DNA of 64,000 nt from Bacillota bacterium (GCA_017656145.1 JACDOI010000006.1:26031-90030); one strand, 5' to 3'. Positions 33,938-43,011 are shown, counted from the first letter of the stretch. The notes: generated by a model from the sequence alone, not told the origin. Program-made: numbers and translations.

Positions 33938-35458
33938 TCATTGGCCGGCGCCGGTTTTCAAGGTTCGGCTGTTCCGGTAGCGCAAAACCGGCGGTCCCAC
34001 AAGGGACAGGGCGGTGAGCAGCATCAAAATGATGGATAGCTCGCTCTGAAAGAACGTCCCATATCCTCCGATGCGGATGGCCCGCAGGAAATTGCTTTCA
34101 ATCATGGGGCCGAGAATGATGGCCAGCAACAGCGCGGGAACGGGGTAGTTGTACACCTTGCAGAGAGCTCCAAAGAGGCCGAAGACGATCATCAAGATGA
34201 TGTCGAACGCGAAATACCGCCACGCATACGCGCCGAGGAACAGAAGCACCGCCACGATAGGCACGAGAAAGCGGGTCGGCACAAAGGCGACGGCTTGAAA
34301 ATGGCGGGCCAAGGGAAGCCCGAACAGCATAATGAGCAAGCTGGCCAAAACGAGGGAGAACAAAATGGTGTACGCTTCCGTCTGGAAGTTGATGAAAAAC
34401 CGCGGTCCGGGCCGCACGCCGTGGAGGAAGAGCGCCGCCAGCATGAGCGTTGTGGAAGAGCTGCCCGGCAGGCCTAGCGTCAACGTAGGAACGAGGGCTC
34501 CGCACGCCACGGCATTGTTGGCCGAATCGGTAGCCACCAGACCGTCCGGATGGCCCTTGCCGAACTTCTCGGGCGTCTTCGACCACTGTTTCGCTTGGGA
34601 GTAGGCTACAAAAGATCCGATGGCGGCGCCGGCGCCCGGGACAATTCCGATCATGGTGCCGATAACACTCGAGCGTAACAGGGTCGTCTTGTAGCGCAAG
34701 GCTTGTTTCATTCCGTCGACGACCTCGCGAAAGGAGCGGGCGCCGGGCGCCGCGGTTTGCGCGATTCGCGTTCGCTTCATCAAAAACAAAATCTCGGAGA
34801 AACCGAAGAGCCCGATCAATACCGGTATCATCGGAAGCCCGTCATACAGCTCCAAGATGCCAAACGTGCCCCGCGGAAATCCCTGCATGCTGTCCATGCC
34901 GACAAGCGAGATGAGCAGGCCAAAACAGGTGATCAGCAACCCCTTGAGCGTATCGTCGCCCGTCAACGAGCTGACGACGCTCAGCCCGAACACGCCGAGC
35001 ATGAACATCTCCGCTGGCCCAAACTGCAAGGCGAAGGTGCCCAGGACCGGGGCAATGGCGATGGAGGTGAAGGCCCCAAATAGGGCGCCTACGGTAGACG
35101 CGGCGAACGACACCCCCAGTGCGAACGCGGCCCGGCCCTGCCTGGCCAGCGGGTACCCTTCAAGGCAAGTGGCCGACGTGCCCGGTGTGCCCGGAATGTT
35201 GATCAGAATGGCGGGTATGGAGCCGGCCGCCTGAGCCGAACAGTACAGGGCGGTCATGGCCACGATGGCGTCGGTCGGGTCCAGGAGCAACGTGAACGGG
35301 AGCAGGATAGCCATCAGGTTGGCGTCGTTGAACCCTGGGATGGCGCCGACGACGAATCCCATGCCGAATCCCGCGAGGAGCCAGAACAACGTGCCCAGAT
35401 CGAACAGGTTGTGAAGACCGCCCAATATCGCTTGTGCGTCGTACAACTCACCATGCAC
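33938..35458 (-). CDS. tctA: Tripartite tricarboxylate transporter large permease TctA
   Basis: Twelve-segment permease of the TTT family, 506 residues. The family signatures GAIPGFNDANLMAILLPFT, ILINIPGTPGTSATCLEGYPLARQG and VPGAGAAIGSFVAYSQAK are clear; NNAVACGALVPTLTLGLPGSSSTTLML follows. It moves carboxylates bound by TctC using an ion gradient. Order tctC-tctB-tctA in the direction of transcription is the classical one. Confidence 0.93.
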   Translation of the reverse strand: MHGELYDAQAILGGLHNLFDLGTLFWLLAGFGMGFVVGAIPGFNDANLMAILLPFTLLLDPTDAIVAMTALYCSAQAAGSIPAILINIPGTPGTSATCLEGYPLARQGRAAFALGVSFAASTVGALFGAFTSIAIAPVLGTFALQFGPAEMFMLGVFGLSVVSSLTGDDTLKGLLITCFGLLISLVGMDSMQGFPRGTFGILELYDGLPMIPVLIGLFGFSEILFLMKRTRIAQTAAPGARSFREVVDGMKQALRYKTTLLRSSVIGTMIGIVPGAGAAIGSFVAYSQAKQWSKTPEKFGKGHPDGLVATDSANNAVACGALVPTLTLGLPGSSSTTLMLAALFLHGVRPGPRFFINFQTEAYTILFSLVLASLLIMLFGLPLARHFQAVAFVPTRFLVPIVAVLLFLGAYAWRYFAFDIILMIVFGLFGALCKVYNYPVPALLLAIILGPMIESNFLRAIRIGGYGTFFQSELSIILMLLTALSLVGPPVLRYRNSRTLKTGAGQ

Positions 35459-35520
35459 CCCCTTGCAGACCCAAGCTCCTCGCTGAGGATCGTTGGTCCT
35501 GCATCAGCTGACGGCTGCGA

Positions 35521-36015
35521 TTACAGCCACGGAACGGTCGGGACGTTCAACTGCACCAACTCGGTGACTGCGTACAAGGCGACCGCGGTGAGGGTCCCAT
35601 AGACGATCGCCTGGGTCCAACGTAACCCGGAGTTGGGGAACGCCAGCCACAGAAACAGGAGATTGGCTATGTGAAAACCGAGGCGCTGGAACGCCGCGTA
35701 ATAGCCGAGGCAAAGCGCGACCAGACCGATTTCTCGCCGGTGCCGCTTCACCCACGCCGCGGCTTGTTCGGGCAACGAGCCCGAACGGGCGCCCGGAGCA
35801 GCTTGCGGCGTACGTCGATCGGCGGCGCGATCCGGCGCTTTCCTGCTTTCCCGCCAAACGACTGCCAGGCAGAGCGCTGCCAACAAGACGATCACGCCCA
35901 GCGGCACCAGCACGACGGTGCGGGCTTGCCCGCGCACTTGAAGCCAATACGCCATCGCCACGCCGAGGGTGAGGGCGGGTACGATCAACTCGTGCCAGCG
36001 ACGACCCATGACCAC
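35521..36015 (-). CDS. tctB: Tripartite tricarboxylate transporter small subunit TctB
   Basis: A 164-residue membrane protein with four hydrophobic segments (for example LIVPALTLGVAMAYWLQ, LVPLGVIVLLAALCLAVVW, IGLVALCLGYYAAFQRLGFHIANLLFLWLAF). Poorly conserved by sequence as is normal for TctB, but position between tctC and tctA decides it. A charged loop (RESRKAPDRAADRR) separates the two halves. GTG or ATG two codons on are both possible starts. Confidence 0.85.
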   Translation of the reverse strand: MVMGRRWHELIVPALTLGVAMAYWLQVRGQARTVVLVPLGVIVLLAALCLAVVWRESRKAPDRAADRRTPQAAPGARSGSLPEQAAAWVKRHRREIGLVALCLGYYAAFQRLGFHIANLLFLWLAFPNSGLRWTQAIVYGTLTAVALYAVTELVQLNVPTVPWL

Positions 36016-36108
36016 CGACCTCCAACCTCGAAACTCCGCTCAAGCCGGCAACGGGCCGTGGGGGGCCCCGCCCGGCCCGGTCGCCGCCCCTGCCGTCCAT
36101 GCCACGGA

Positions 36109-37143
36109 TCACATCATTTCGGCCAGGTCCCGCTCCATCGCGGGCCGGAACGCGGCGAGCAGCCTCAAGTAGTCCCTCACGAACTGCTCGCAGCTTTCTG
36201 GGCTGCGGTATTTGACGAACGGGGTCAGGTCTTGCTGATCGGCCAAGCGGCGGAACTCAGGCGTTTCCATGGCGTCGCGAAGCGTGTTCACCAGTTTTTC
36301 GTACCGGTCGGGATAGCGGTCCCTCACGGCGCCGTGCACTTGAACCGCGTACGGTTCGACCAACGAGGGAAGATTCACGCCCAAAAGCTCATTGGCCGGT
36401 TCGGGTTGCCACAGGTGGGGGGCAGGGTTGCTATCTGTGAAAATGCCGATGGCCTTCGTCAGTTCGAATACGTGCAAGGCCGACCAGTAAGGCGCCATGC
36501 AGGCGTCCACGTGACCGCCGGCCACCGCGTTGCGGGCCTCGGAGCCGCCCTGGAACGGCACGACCTTCAAATTGGCGCCGGTGAGCTCCCGGAGGACGAC
36601 CGTGGCGGCGTGCGCGGCAGACATGGGGCTTGACACGCTTACGGTCAGCGGCCGGTCGGAACTCATGCTATCGTCGATGAACTGGTCGATGCGATCCCAC
36701 TTCGCGTCCTTGTGTACCAGCAACACGTTGGGATCGTCGAAGTACGCGCCCACCCAGGCGATAGAGTCCAGGGAAAAGCCGGGATTTTGAAGCGCAAAGA
36801 TCCAGGCGGTGTGGGGAATCGGCGTGAAGTGCACCGCGTGGCCGTCGGGGCGGGGATCGCTCATCATCCGCCGCAGCGCGACCAACGTCCCCGCTCCGGG
36901 AGCGTAGACGTAATTGAACGGGCGCGGTGCTCCCAAGGTCATCTCCCAGGCGGGTGTCACCACCCGGGCCGACCGGTCGGTCCCGCCTCCGGGGGAAAAG
37001 CCGATGATCACGTCCATCTGCCGGCTTGGAAACGGTTGACTCTGGGCGAACACCTTCGAAACAAAGCCGGGAACCAAAAGAGCACCGGCCGAAGCGCCGC
37101 CCAATCTCAAAAACTCCCGCCGATCAAACCTTCTCCTCTCCAC
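36109..37143 (-). CDS. tctC: Tripartite tricarboxylate transporter substrate-binding protein TctC (Tat signal)
   Basis: Extracytoplasmic binding protein of 344 residues. The N-terminus DRREFLRLGGASAGALLVPGFVSKVFAQ has a twin-arginine motif RRxFLRLGG, pointing to Tat export, although most Gram-positive TctC proteins are Sec lipoproteins. The family body follows: MDVIIGFSPGGGTDRSARVV, PGAGTLVALRRMMSDPRPDGHAVHFT and AGGHVDACMAPYWS. First gene of the leftward operon, with GGAGGGACC before the ATG. Probably binds a di- or tricarboxylate. Confidence 0.9.
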   Translation of the reverse strand: MERRRFDRREFLRLGGASAGALLVPGFVSKVFAQSQPFPSRQMDVIIGFSPGGGTDRSARVVTPAWEMTLGAPRPFNYVYAPGAGTLVALRRMMSDPRPDGHAVHFTPIPHTAWIFALQNPGFSLDSIAWVGAYFDDPNVLLVHKDAKWDRIDQFIDDSMSSDRPLTVSVSSPMSAAHAATVVLRELTGANLKVVPFQGGSEARNAVAGGHVDACMAPYWSALHVFELTKAIGIFTDSNPAPHLWQPEPANELLGVNLPSLVEPYAVQVHGAVRDRYPDRYEKLVNTLRDAMETPEFRRLADQQDLTPFVKYRSPESCEQFVRDYLRLLAAFRPAMERDLAEMM

Positions 37144-37542
37144 TGCGGTCCCTCCTTGAAGCTCTATGTTTTAGGCAGCTCCATGCGATGAAGCCCCCAG
37201 CCGCACACGTGAAGCAGATGCCGGCCGACCCCCGTTCCCGAACGGTCGAAGGCGTTCCCCACTACCCGCGGTCCAGCCACGGACAAGTTTTGCGCCGATG
37301 GTGTGCCGACGCGGTATACCGAAATCATTAGACGCTGTGAGGATGTCTCCTTCGCCGAAGTCAAAAAAATTCCAAGCCGGGAACTGGCTGGACTTCAGAT
37401 GGATGCAGCGGCATTGCGCGTCGGGGCGAACTTGATCCCGAAAAAGAGGAACCGTCGATTGGAAAGAGAAAATTGTGGATCCTCGCATCCGCAGCGCCCC
37501 TTGATGGGAAACGAGGGGCGCCCGCGCAATAGGGGGATCGGG
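37144..37542. promoter_or_regulatory. Divergent control region between tctC and the CaiB gene
   Basis: This 399-base gap is less GC-rich than its surroundings and holds no convincing gene; the track ORF 37303 starts here but its N-terminus is not CaiB-like. It contains the palindrome CGGTATACCG (37313-37322) within GCGGTATACCGAAATC. TTGCGC lies 19 bases before TATACC, too far for a good promoter. Both operons must be controlled from here, so a bound regulator could coordinate them. Function is inferred from location. Confidence 0.5.
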
Positions 37543-38793
37543 TTGGCGGCGCCGCTTGAAGGTATAAGGGTCGTGGACGTGACGACCAACATCGCGGGCC
37601 CTACTCTGACCTGGATCTTGGCGGAGCTTGGGGCGGATGTCATCAAGATCGAGCGGCCCGGCGGTGATGAGGCGCGCGCCATGGGACCGCTGTGGAACGG
37701 CCACGGGGCATACTTTCTCGCCATCAACACCGGCAAGCGCTCGGCGGCTCTCGATCTCAAGGACGAACGGGTCCGGGGCTGGGTGCGGCGGCTTGTGGCC
37801 GGGGCTGACGTCTTCGTCGAGAACTTCCGCCGCGGCAAAGCCGAATCGCTCGGCCTCGGCTACGAGCAGCTGCGGCAGGTGCGGCCGGACTTGGTCTACT
37901 GCTCGGTATCCGCCTTCGGCGAGGAAGGACCCGACGCGGCCAAACCCGGGTACGATTCGATCTTGCAAGCCCGCACCGGGATCATGAGCGTCACCGGCAC
38001 CCCGGACGGCCCGCCGGTGCGAGCTGGGGTATCCATTCTTGACGGGGGAACCGCCATGTGGGGCGCTCTGGCCGTTGTGTCGGCGTTGTTCCGCCGTTCC
38101 CGAACCGGCCGGGGTCAGCGGGTGGGCGCCTCGCTGTTTGAGACGGGCGTCGGATGGATGAACTACCATCTCATGGCATTTCAAGGCACAGGGCAGGTGC
38201 CGCCCCGCCAGGGCAGCGGCCACAACGCGTTCGCCCCGTACGGTGCGTTCCCGTGCCGCAACGGCGCCATCGTCGTAGGAATCTCAAACGATCGGCTGTT
38301 TCAACGGCTGTGCGCGGCCTTGCAAATGCCTGAGCTGGCGGCCGATCCCCGGTTCCGGGACAATCCGGGCCGGGTGGCCAACCGGGAGGAGCTGGACCGG
38401 CTGTTGACCGACCGGTTCCGGCAGGACGACGCCGGAACGTGGCTCGCGCGGCTTGAGGCGGCGGGCGTGCCGTGCGGGCCGCTTCGCACGGTGCCCGAGC
38501 TTCTAGAGGATCCGCAGTTTCACGCCGCGGCCATGCTGGTGGCCGCGCGGCACCCCGACATTCCCGGTCTCAAGGTACCCCGGATTCCTATCCGTTTTGC
38601 GGAAGCGGCCGAAGCGGCTGAGCACCGGGAGATCGTGAACGGAGCGCCGCTTCTCGGACAGCACACCTGGGAAGTGCTGCGGGAGGCGGGCTGCGGGGAA
38701 CGGGAAATGGAAGCGCTATGGAGGGACGGGGTCGCCTGGGGGCTGGGGCCGCCGGCCCCGAACTCCGGACCTGAAGGTGCGGCGGGCGGCTGA
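37543..38793 (+). CDS. CaiB/BaiF-type CoA-transferase (class III)
   Basis: Transfers CoA between carboxylic acids; 416 residues from TTG 37543, chosen for AGGGGG 6 bases upstream and the typical start APLEGIRVVDVT. ATG 37504 is an alternative without a ribosome site. The catalytic Asp138 lies in KPGYDSILQARTG; ELGADVIKIERPGGDEAR, FLAINTGKRSAALDLK and RTVPELLEDPQF are further hallmarks. First gene of the rightward operon. By position and company it likely activates a dicarboxylate such as itaconate, methylsuccinate or mesaconate; this is inference. Confidence 0.92.
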   Translation: MAAPLEGIRVVDVTTNIAGPTLTWILAELGADVIKIERPGGDEARAMGPLWNGHGAYFLAINTGKRSAALDLKDERVRGWVRRLVAGADVFVENFRRGKAESLGLGYEQLRQVRPDLVYCSVSAFGEEGPDAAKPGYDSILQARTGIMSVTGTPDGPPVRAGVSILDGGTAMWGALAVVSALFRRSRTGRGQRVGASLFETGVGWMNYHLMAFQGTGQVPPRQGSGHNAFAPYGAFPCRNGAIVVGISNDRLFQRLCAALQMPELAADPRFRDNPGRVANREELDRLLTDRFRQDDAGTWLARLEAAGVPCGPLRTVPELLEDPQFHAAAMLVAARHPDIPGLKVPRIPIRFAEAAEAAEHREIVNGAPLLGQHTWEVLREAGCGEREMEALWRDGVAWGLGPPAPNSGPEGAAGG

Positions 38794-38805
38794 GGAGGGT
38801 TGGCA

Positions 38806-39987
38806 TTGTTCGAGCTTTCGGCAGAGGATCTCAATCTTTCGGCCGAGCAAAAGGAAGTTCTCGCTATGATACGGGAGTTCGCCCGGCGGGAGGTGCGCCC
38901 CGCGGTTAAAGAATACGAGCCCGGCGATCGCTACCCGCACCCCCTTGTGGACCGCATGAAAGAGCTGGGCTTGTTCGGCCTCACCATCCCGGAAGAGTAC
39001 GGCGGCGCGGGGCTCGATCATGTGACGTACGCCCTCGTGTTTGAGGAACTGTCGGCGGCGTGGATGAGCATCGCAGGCGTCCTGGGGACCCATTCCATTA
39101 TGGCCTACGTCATCGCTCGGTATGGCACCGAGGAGCAGAAGCAGCGCTTTTTGCCGCGCATGGCCGCGGGCGAATTGCGGGGCGGGCTTGCGCTGACCGA
39201 GCCGGAAGCCGGCTCCGACGTCGCGAGCATCCGGACCCGGGCCCGCCGAGAGGGCGATGCGTACGTGCTCAATGGCGTGAAGACGTTCATCACCAACTCC
39301 CGGCACGGCACGGGGCTTCTGGTGCTGGCCAAAACCGATCCCGGCGCGCCCAAGCCTTCCCGCGGGATGTCGGCGTTCGTGTTCGAGCATTCCGGTGAGG
39401 TGCCGGGCTTCACCGTTCGACGGGACATCCCCAAGCTCGGGTACAAAGGCCTTGACACGTGCGAGATCGCGTTCGAGGACGTACGGGTGCCCGCGGAAAA
39501 CCTGGTGGGCGGGGTCGAAGGAGAAGGGTTCAAGCAGGTGATGAGCGGCCTGGAGGTCGGCCGCATCAATGTGGCGGCCCGCGCGGTGGGCGTGGCCCGC
39601 GCGGCGCTGGACGACGCCCTGCGCTATTCCCAGCAGCGGGTAGCGTTCGGCAAGCCCATCGGTCGCCACCAGGCCATTCAGCAGCTGCTTGCAGACGCCT
39701 ACGCCCAGATCGAAGCCGCCCGCCAGCTGGTACTGTTCGCGGCCCGAAAGAAAGACCGGGGCGAGCGGGCGGACTTGGAAGCCGGGGCCGCGAAGCTCTT
39801 CGCCAGCGAAATGTGCGGCAGGGTGACCTTGGACATGATGCGGGTGCTCGGCGGTTACGGCTACACCACCGACTTTGATCTGGAGCGATACTACCGGGAC
39901 GCGCCGCTGATGATCATCGGCGAGGGGACCAACGAAATCCAGCGGATGGTCATCGCCAACCGCCTGCTGGAAAAGTACGCCCTGTAG
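38806..39987 (+). CDS. Acyl-CoA dehydrogenase
   Basis: FAD-dependent alpha,beta-desaturase of an acyl-CoA. TTG 38806 fits the GAGGAGGG ribosome site better than TTG 38800. The 393 residues show the FAD/substrate region LALTEPEAGSDVASI, a flavin motif KTFITNSRHGTGLLVLAK, and the C-terminal catalytic Glu373 in IGEGTNEIQRM. In C5-acid pathways methylsuccinyl-CoA dehydrogenase makes mesaconyl-CoA; whether this enzyme does so is not visible. Placed directly after the CoA-transferase. Confidence 0.93.
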   Translation: MFELSAEDLNLSAEQKEVLAMIREFARREVRPAVKEYEPGDRYPHPLVDRMKELGLFGLTIPEEYGGAGLDHVTYALVFEELSAAWMSIAGVLGTHSIMAYVIARYGTEEQKQRFLPRMAAGELRGGLALTEPEAGSDVASIRTRARREGDAYVLNGVKTFITNSRHGTGLLVLAKTDPGAPKPSRGMSAFVFEHSGEVPGFTVRRDIPKLGYKGLDTCEIAFEDVRVPAENLVGGVEGEGFKQVMSGLEVGRINVAARAVGVARAALDDALRYSQQRVAFGKPIGRHQAIQQLLADAYAQIEAARQLVLFAARKKDRGERADLEAGAAKLFASEMCGRVTLDMMRVLGGYGYTTDFDLERYYRDAPLMIIGEGTNEIQRMVIANRLLEKYAL

Positions 39988-40003
39988 CCAGGAGGGAACA
40001 GCC

Positions 40004-40909
40004 GTGGGAGACGCCCAGCCGCTCAAGCCAAAAGAACCGTCCGGCCGCGCGAGCGCCCCGCTGTCGCCCCGCTTGGTCTGGGTGGACGACATCCGCCGGA
40101 CGGTGGCCAGGCTTTTGGTGGAGGCCAATGTGGCCATCGGGGAAGACGTCTTGAACGCCTTGCGGCAGGCCGCCGAGGAGGAAGAGTCGGAGCTTGGTCG
40201 CGATATCCTTCGGCAGCTTGTGGCCAACTACGATTTGGCCCGCCGCGAACGGGTGCCTGCCTGCCAGGACACCGGCTTGACCATTGTGTTTCTGGAAATC
40301 GGCCAGGACGTCCACCTGGTCGGCGGGGACTTGCGGGCGGCGGTGGACGCGGGAATTCGGGACGGGACCCGGGACGGCTTTTTGCGCAACTCCGTTGTGG
40401 GCGATCCCCTCGGGCGGGAGAACACCGGGTACAACGGGCCCGGGGTGCTCCACGTCGACATCGTGCCGGGCGACCGGGTGCATGTGACGGTGGCGTGCAA
40501 AGGGTTCGGCAGCGAAAACAAGAGCCGTCTCAAGATGCTGACGCCCGCCGACGGCGTAGCCGGGATCCGGGACTTTGTGGTGGAAACGGTGGACCGGGCC
40601 GGCGCCCAGGCGTGCCCTCCCCTCATCGTGGGAGTCGGCATCGGCGGCAGCTTCGAGTTGTGCGCCCGGCTGGCCAAGCAGGCGGTCATTCGCCCTCTCA
40701 ACCGGCGCCACCCCCGGGAGGACATCCGGCGGCTGGAGGATGAGCTGCTTGAGGAGATCAACCGGCTGGGCATCGGGCCCCAGGGAATGGGCGGCATCAG
40801 GACGGCTCTTGCCGTCAACATCGAGGTGTACCCGACCCACATCGCCGGTTTGCCCGTGGCGGTGAACATCGGTTGTCATTCCAACCGCCACATGGACGCG
40901 TGGATCTAG
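40004..40909 (+). CDS. Class I fumarase-type hydratase, alpha subunit
   Basis: Iron-sulfur hydro-lyase subunit (TtdA/FumA N-terminal type), 301 residues. Three Cys suitable for the [4Fe-4S] cluster are Cys87 (PACQDTG), Cys165 (VACKGFGSENKS) and Cys291 (NIGCHSNRH). Related enzymes interconvert fumarate/malate, tartrate/oxaloacetate or mesaconate/citramalate. GTG start with CAGGAGGG ahead. The first about 25 residues are a low-complexity extension. With the beta gene 71 bases downstream it forms a two-subunit hydratase. Confidence 0.9.
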   Translation: MGDAQPLKPKEPSGRASAPLSPRLVWVDDIRRTVARLLVEANVAIGEDVLNALRQAAEEEESELGRDILRQLVANYDLARRERVPACQDTGLTIVFLEIGQDVHLVGGDLRAAVDAGIRDGTRDGFLRNSVVGDPLGRENTGYNGPGVLHVDIVPGDRVHVTVACKGFGSENKSRLKMLTPADGVAGIRDFVVETVDRAGAQACPPLIVGVGIGGSFELCARLAKQAVIRPLNRRHPREDIRRLEDELLEEINRLGIGPQGMGGIRTALAVNIEVYPTHIAGLPVAVNIGCHSNRHMDAWI

Positions 40910-40980
40910 GCGGAAGGGCAACAGCAACAACCGAACCGCTTGGCGGACCGGGCGGACCCGAAAGGATTGGGTGACCGGCG

Positions 40981-41541
40981 GTGGCGGTGTTCTTAACGAT
41001 CGATCCGGTGTTGCCCGACGACGCAGCCGAAATGCTCAAGGCCGGTGACCAAGTGATGATCACCGGTGAACTGTTGACGGCCCGGGACGCGGCCTGCGGC
41101 CGCCTGGCGGCGGCCCTCAAGGCCGGCGACCCGTTGCCCGTAGATTTGGCGGGTCGGGTCATCTACGCGGTCGGGCCGACGCCGGCCAAGCCCGGGCAAG
41201 TGATCGGATCGGCGGGTCCGACGACGGCCGCAAGGCTCCTGCCGTACCTGGAGCCGCTGCTAAAGGCGGGGGTCAAGGCCCTGATTGGAAAAGGCGACTG
41301 GCCTCCGGACGCAGCAACGCTTTTCGCCCGGTATGGCGCCGTGTACCTCGCGGCCGTGGGCGGAGCGGGGGCCCTGATCGCCCGAACCGTGCGCGCAGCG
41401 GAGGTGATCGCTTACCCGGACCTGGGACCCGAGGCGGTCCACCGCCTCTCGGTGGAGAGGTTTCCGGCCTTTGTGGCCGTGGACGCTCGCGGGGCGGACT
41501 TGTACCGGCAAGCCCGGGACCGGTGGCGGCGGGGCCGGTGA
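40981..41541 (+). CDS. Class I fumarase-type hydratase, beta subunit
   Basis: A 186-residue protein of the FumA C-terminal / TtdB type. GDQVMITGELLTARDAACGRL, GRVIYAVGPTPAKPGQVIGSAGPTTAARL and ALIGKGDWPPDA match the family's substrate-binding half. GTG start. The second half, with YLAAVGGAGALIA, completes the active site with the alpha subunit. In this cluster a mesaconase-type reaction (mesaconate to citramalate) is a reasonable guess. Confidence 0.9.
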   Translation: MAVFLTIDPVLPDDAAEMLKAGDQVMITGELLTARDAACGRLAAALKAGDPLPVDLAGRVIYAVGPTPAKPGQVIGSAGPTTAARLLPYLEPLLKAGVKALIGKGDWPPDAATLFARYGAVYLAAVGGAGALIARTVRAAEVIAYPDLGPEAVHRLSVERFPAFVAVDARGADLYRQARDRWRRGR

Positions 41542-41560
41542 CGGGAAAGGAGGTCGGTGT

Positions 41561-42478
41561 GTGTACCGGAGCTACCTGTTCAGCCCGGCCAGCGACATGC
41601 GCAAAATGGAAAAGAGCCTCTGGAGCGGGGCTGACGCGGTCATCCTCGACCTGGAAGATGCCGTCGCGCCGGATCAGAAGGACGCAGCCCGGGACAACCT
41701 GGCCCGGTTTCTGGACCGCCTCCCGCAGGGCGACGGCCGGCCAGCCGTATTCGTGCGGGTCAACGGCGCCGGCACCCCGTGGTTCGAGCGGGACCTCAAA
41801 GCCGTCTACCGGCCCCAGCTGGCCGGGTACATGATTCCCAAGGTCGAGTCCCGCGAAGATCTCGAATTGGCCGACGCCGCGTTGACCCAGTCGGCCGGCC
41901 GGACGGCGGAGTTTGAAATCGTGCCGTTCGTCGAGAGCGCCCAGGCGCTCTTACGGCTGCCGGACATCGTGCAAGGGCAGCAGCGGGTGCGCCGCGCCGT
42001 GTTGGGCGGGGAAGATCTGGCGACGGATGCGGGCTTGCAGCTTTCGCCCGGGGGACTCGCACTGGTGGTGCCACGGGCGCTTATGGCCATCTTCAGCCGG
42101 GCGGCGGGCCTTGAGCCGCCTGTCGATACGGTGTATGCGGCGTTTCGGGACGAAGACGGGCTGCGGGCGGAGCTTGGCCGGGCCAAAGAACTCGGTTGCT
42201 TTGGAAAGCTCGCCATCCACCCGGCCCAGGTGCCGGTCATCAATGAAGCGTTCACCCCGGCGGCGCAGGAGGTGGCCTGGGCCCGCCGGGTGCTGGACGC
42301 GTTCGGGGAAAGCCTGGCTTTAGGGCGAGGCGTGGGCAGCGCCCATGGGGCCATGGTGGAACGGCCTATCGCCGAGCGGGCGCGGCGGCTTTTGGCGCTG
42401 GCCCAGGCGGTGGAGGAGCGGCAGAGAGAAACGCCTGCGGCCGGGGAGCCGGATCGGCCGGCAAAGGAGGGCGGATGA
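41561..42478 (+). CDS. HpcH/HpaI-CitE family CoA lyase (citramalyl-/malyl-CoA lyase like)
   Basis: A TIM-barrel C-C lyase of 305 residues. The GTG at 41561 follows AAAGGAGGT; the track start is 30 codons upstream. RSYLFSPASDMRKMEKS, GADAVILDLEDAVAPDQK (metal-binding Glu/Asp), VFVRVN, MIPKVES and LGGEDLATDAG are typical of CitE-like lyases. Such enzymes split 3-hydroxyacyl-CoA thioesters, for example citramalyl-CoA to acetyl-CoA and pyruvate. ATGA overlap with the next gene. Confidence 0.9.
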   Translation: MYRSYLFSPASDMRKMEKSLWSGADAVILDLEDAVAPDQKDAARDNLARFLDRLPQGDGRPAVFVRVNGAGTPWFERDLKAVYRPQLAGYMIPKVESREDLELADAALTQSAGRTAEFEIVPFVESAQALLRLPDIVQGQQRVRRAVLGGEDLATDAGLQLSPGGLALVVPRALMAIFSRAAGLEPPVDTVYAAFRDEDGLRAELGRAKELGCFGKLAIHPAQVPVINEAFTPAAQEVAWARRVLDAFGESLALGRGVGSAHGAMVERPIAERARRLLALAQAVEERQRETPAAGEPDRPAKEGG

Positions 42479-42969
42479 TGACCCAAGGGAGCGGACCGGA
42501 CGAGCGCGGGACGGCCGAGAGCTTGGTGCCCGAGGAAGCGTGGGAACTGGTGGGACAGCAGATCGGGCCCGGCCGGCCTGTGACCGTTCACGCCAACGAA
42601 GTGGAGCGGTTTTGCCGGGTAGTCGGCGAGGACAACCCGGTGTTCTTCGACGAGGAAGCTGGGCGACGAAGCGTCTACGGCGGGCGGCCCATGCCCCCGG
42701 CCTTCGCCCTGACCCGGTTCGACTCGGGCGATGAGCGCAGCTTCACGGTGCGGCTTCCGGCTGCCCGCCGGCTACGGGGCGAGGACGAGCTGGTCATCCT
42801 TCGCCCTATCCGGGTGGGGGAGCGGATCCGGGCCCGGACGCGGCTTGCCGGCATCGATGAGAAGGCCGGCCGGTCGGGTCCGATGGTGTTGCTCCGATTC
42901 GAAACTGAGTACTTGCTGCCCGGCGACGAGGTGGCGATGATCGTGCGGACGACCATCGTCCGCCGGTGA
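42475..42969 (+). CDS. MaoC-type hotdog protein, N-terminal-domain-like (FAS1-type dehydratase)
   Basis: A 164-residue hotdog-fold protein resembling the N-terminal half of two-domain hydratase-2 enzymes. The region VVGEDNPVFFDEEAGRRS corresponds to the hydratase motif but lacks the catalytic His (Phe in its place), as in non-catalytic N-terminal domains. It is immediately followed by a complete catalytic partner. Together they could be the split form of a mesaconyl- or itaconyl-CoA hydratase. ATG overlaps the lyase stop. Confidence 0.82.
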   Translation: MMTQGSGPDERGTAESLVPEEAWELVGQQIGPGRPVTVHANEVERFCRVVGEDNPVFFDEEAGRRSVYGGRPMPPAFALTRFDSGDERSFTVRLPAARRLRGEDELVILRPIRVGERIRARTRLAGIDEKAGRSGPMVLLRFETEYLLPGDEVAMIVRTTIVRR

Positions 42970-43011
42970 TCGGGCTTTTGGGCAGCGCCGGCCGGCGAGG
43001 GAGGGAGCGCC

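Noticed and set aside
34295-35234. Plus-strand ORFs opposite tctA
   Set aside because: Short frames antisense to a strong membrane permease, with low-complexity composition and no ribosome sites.
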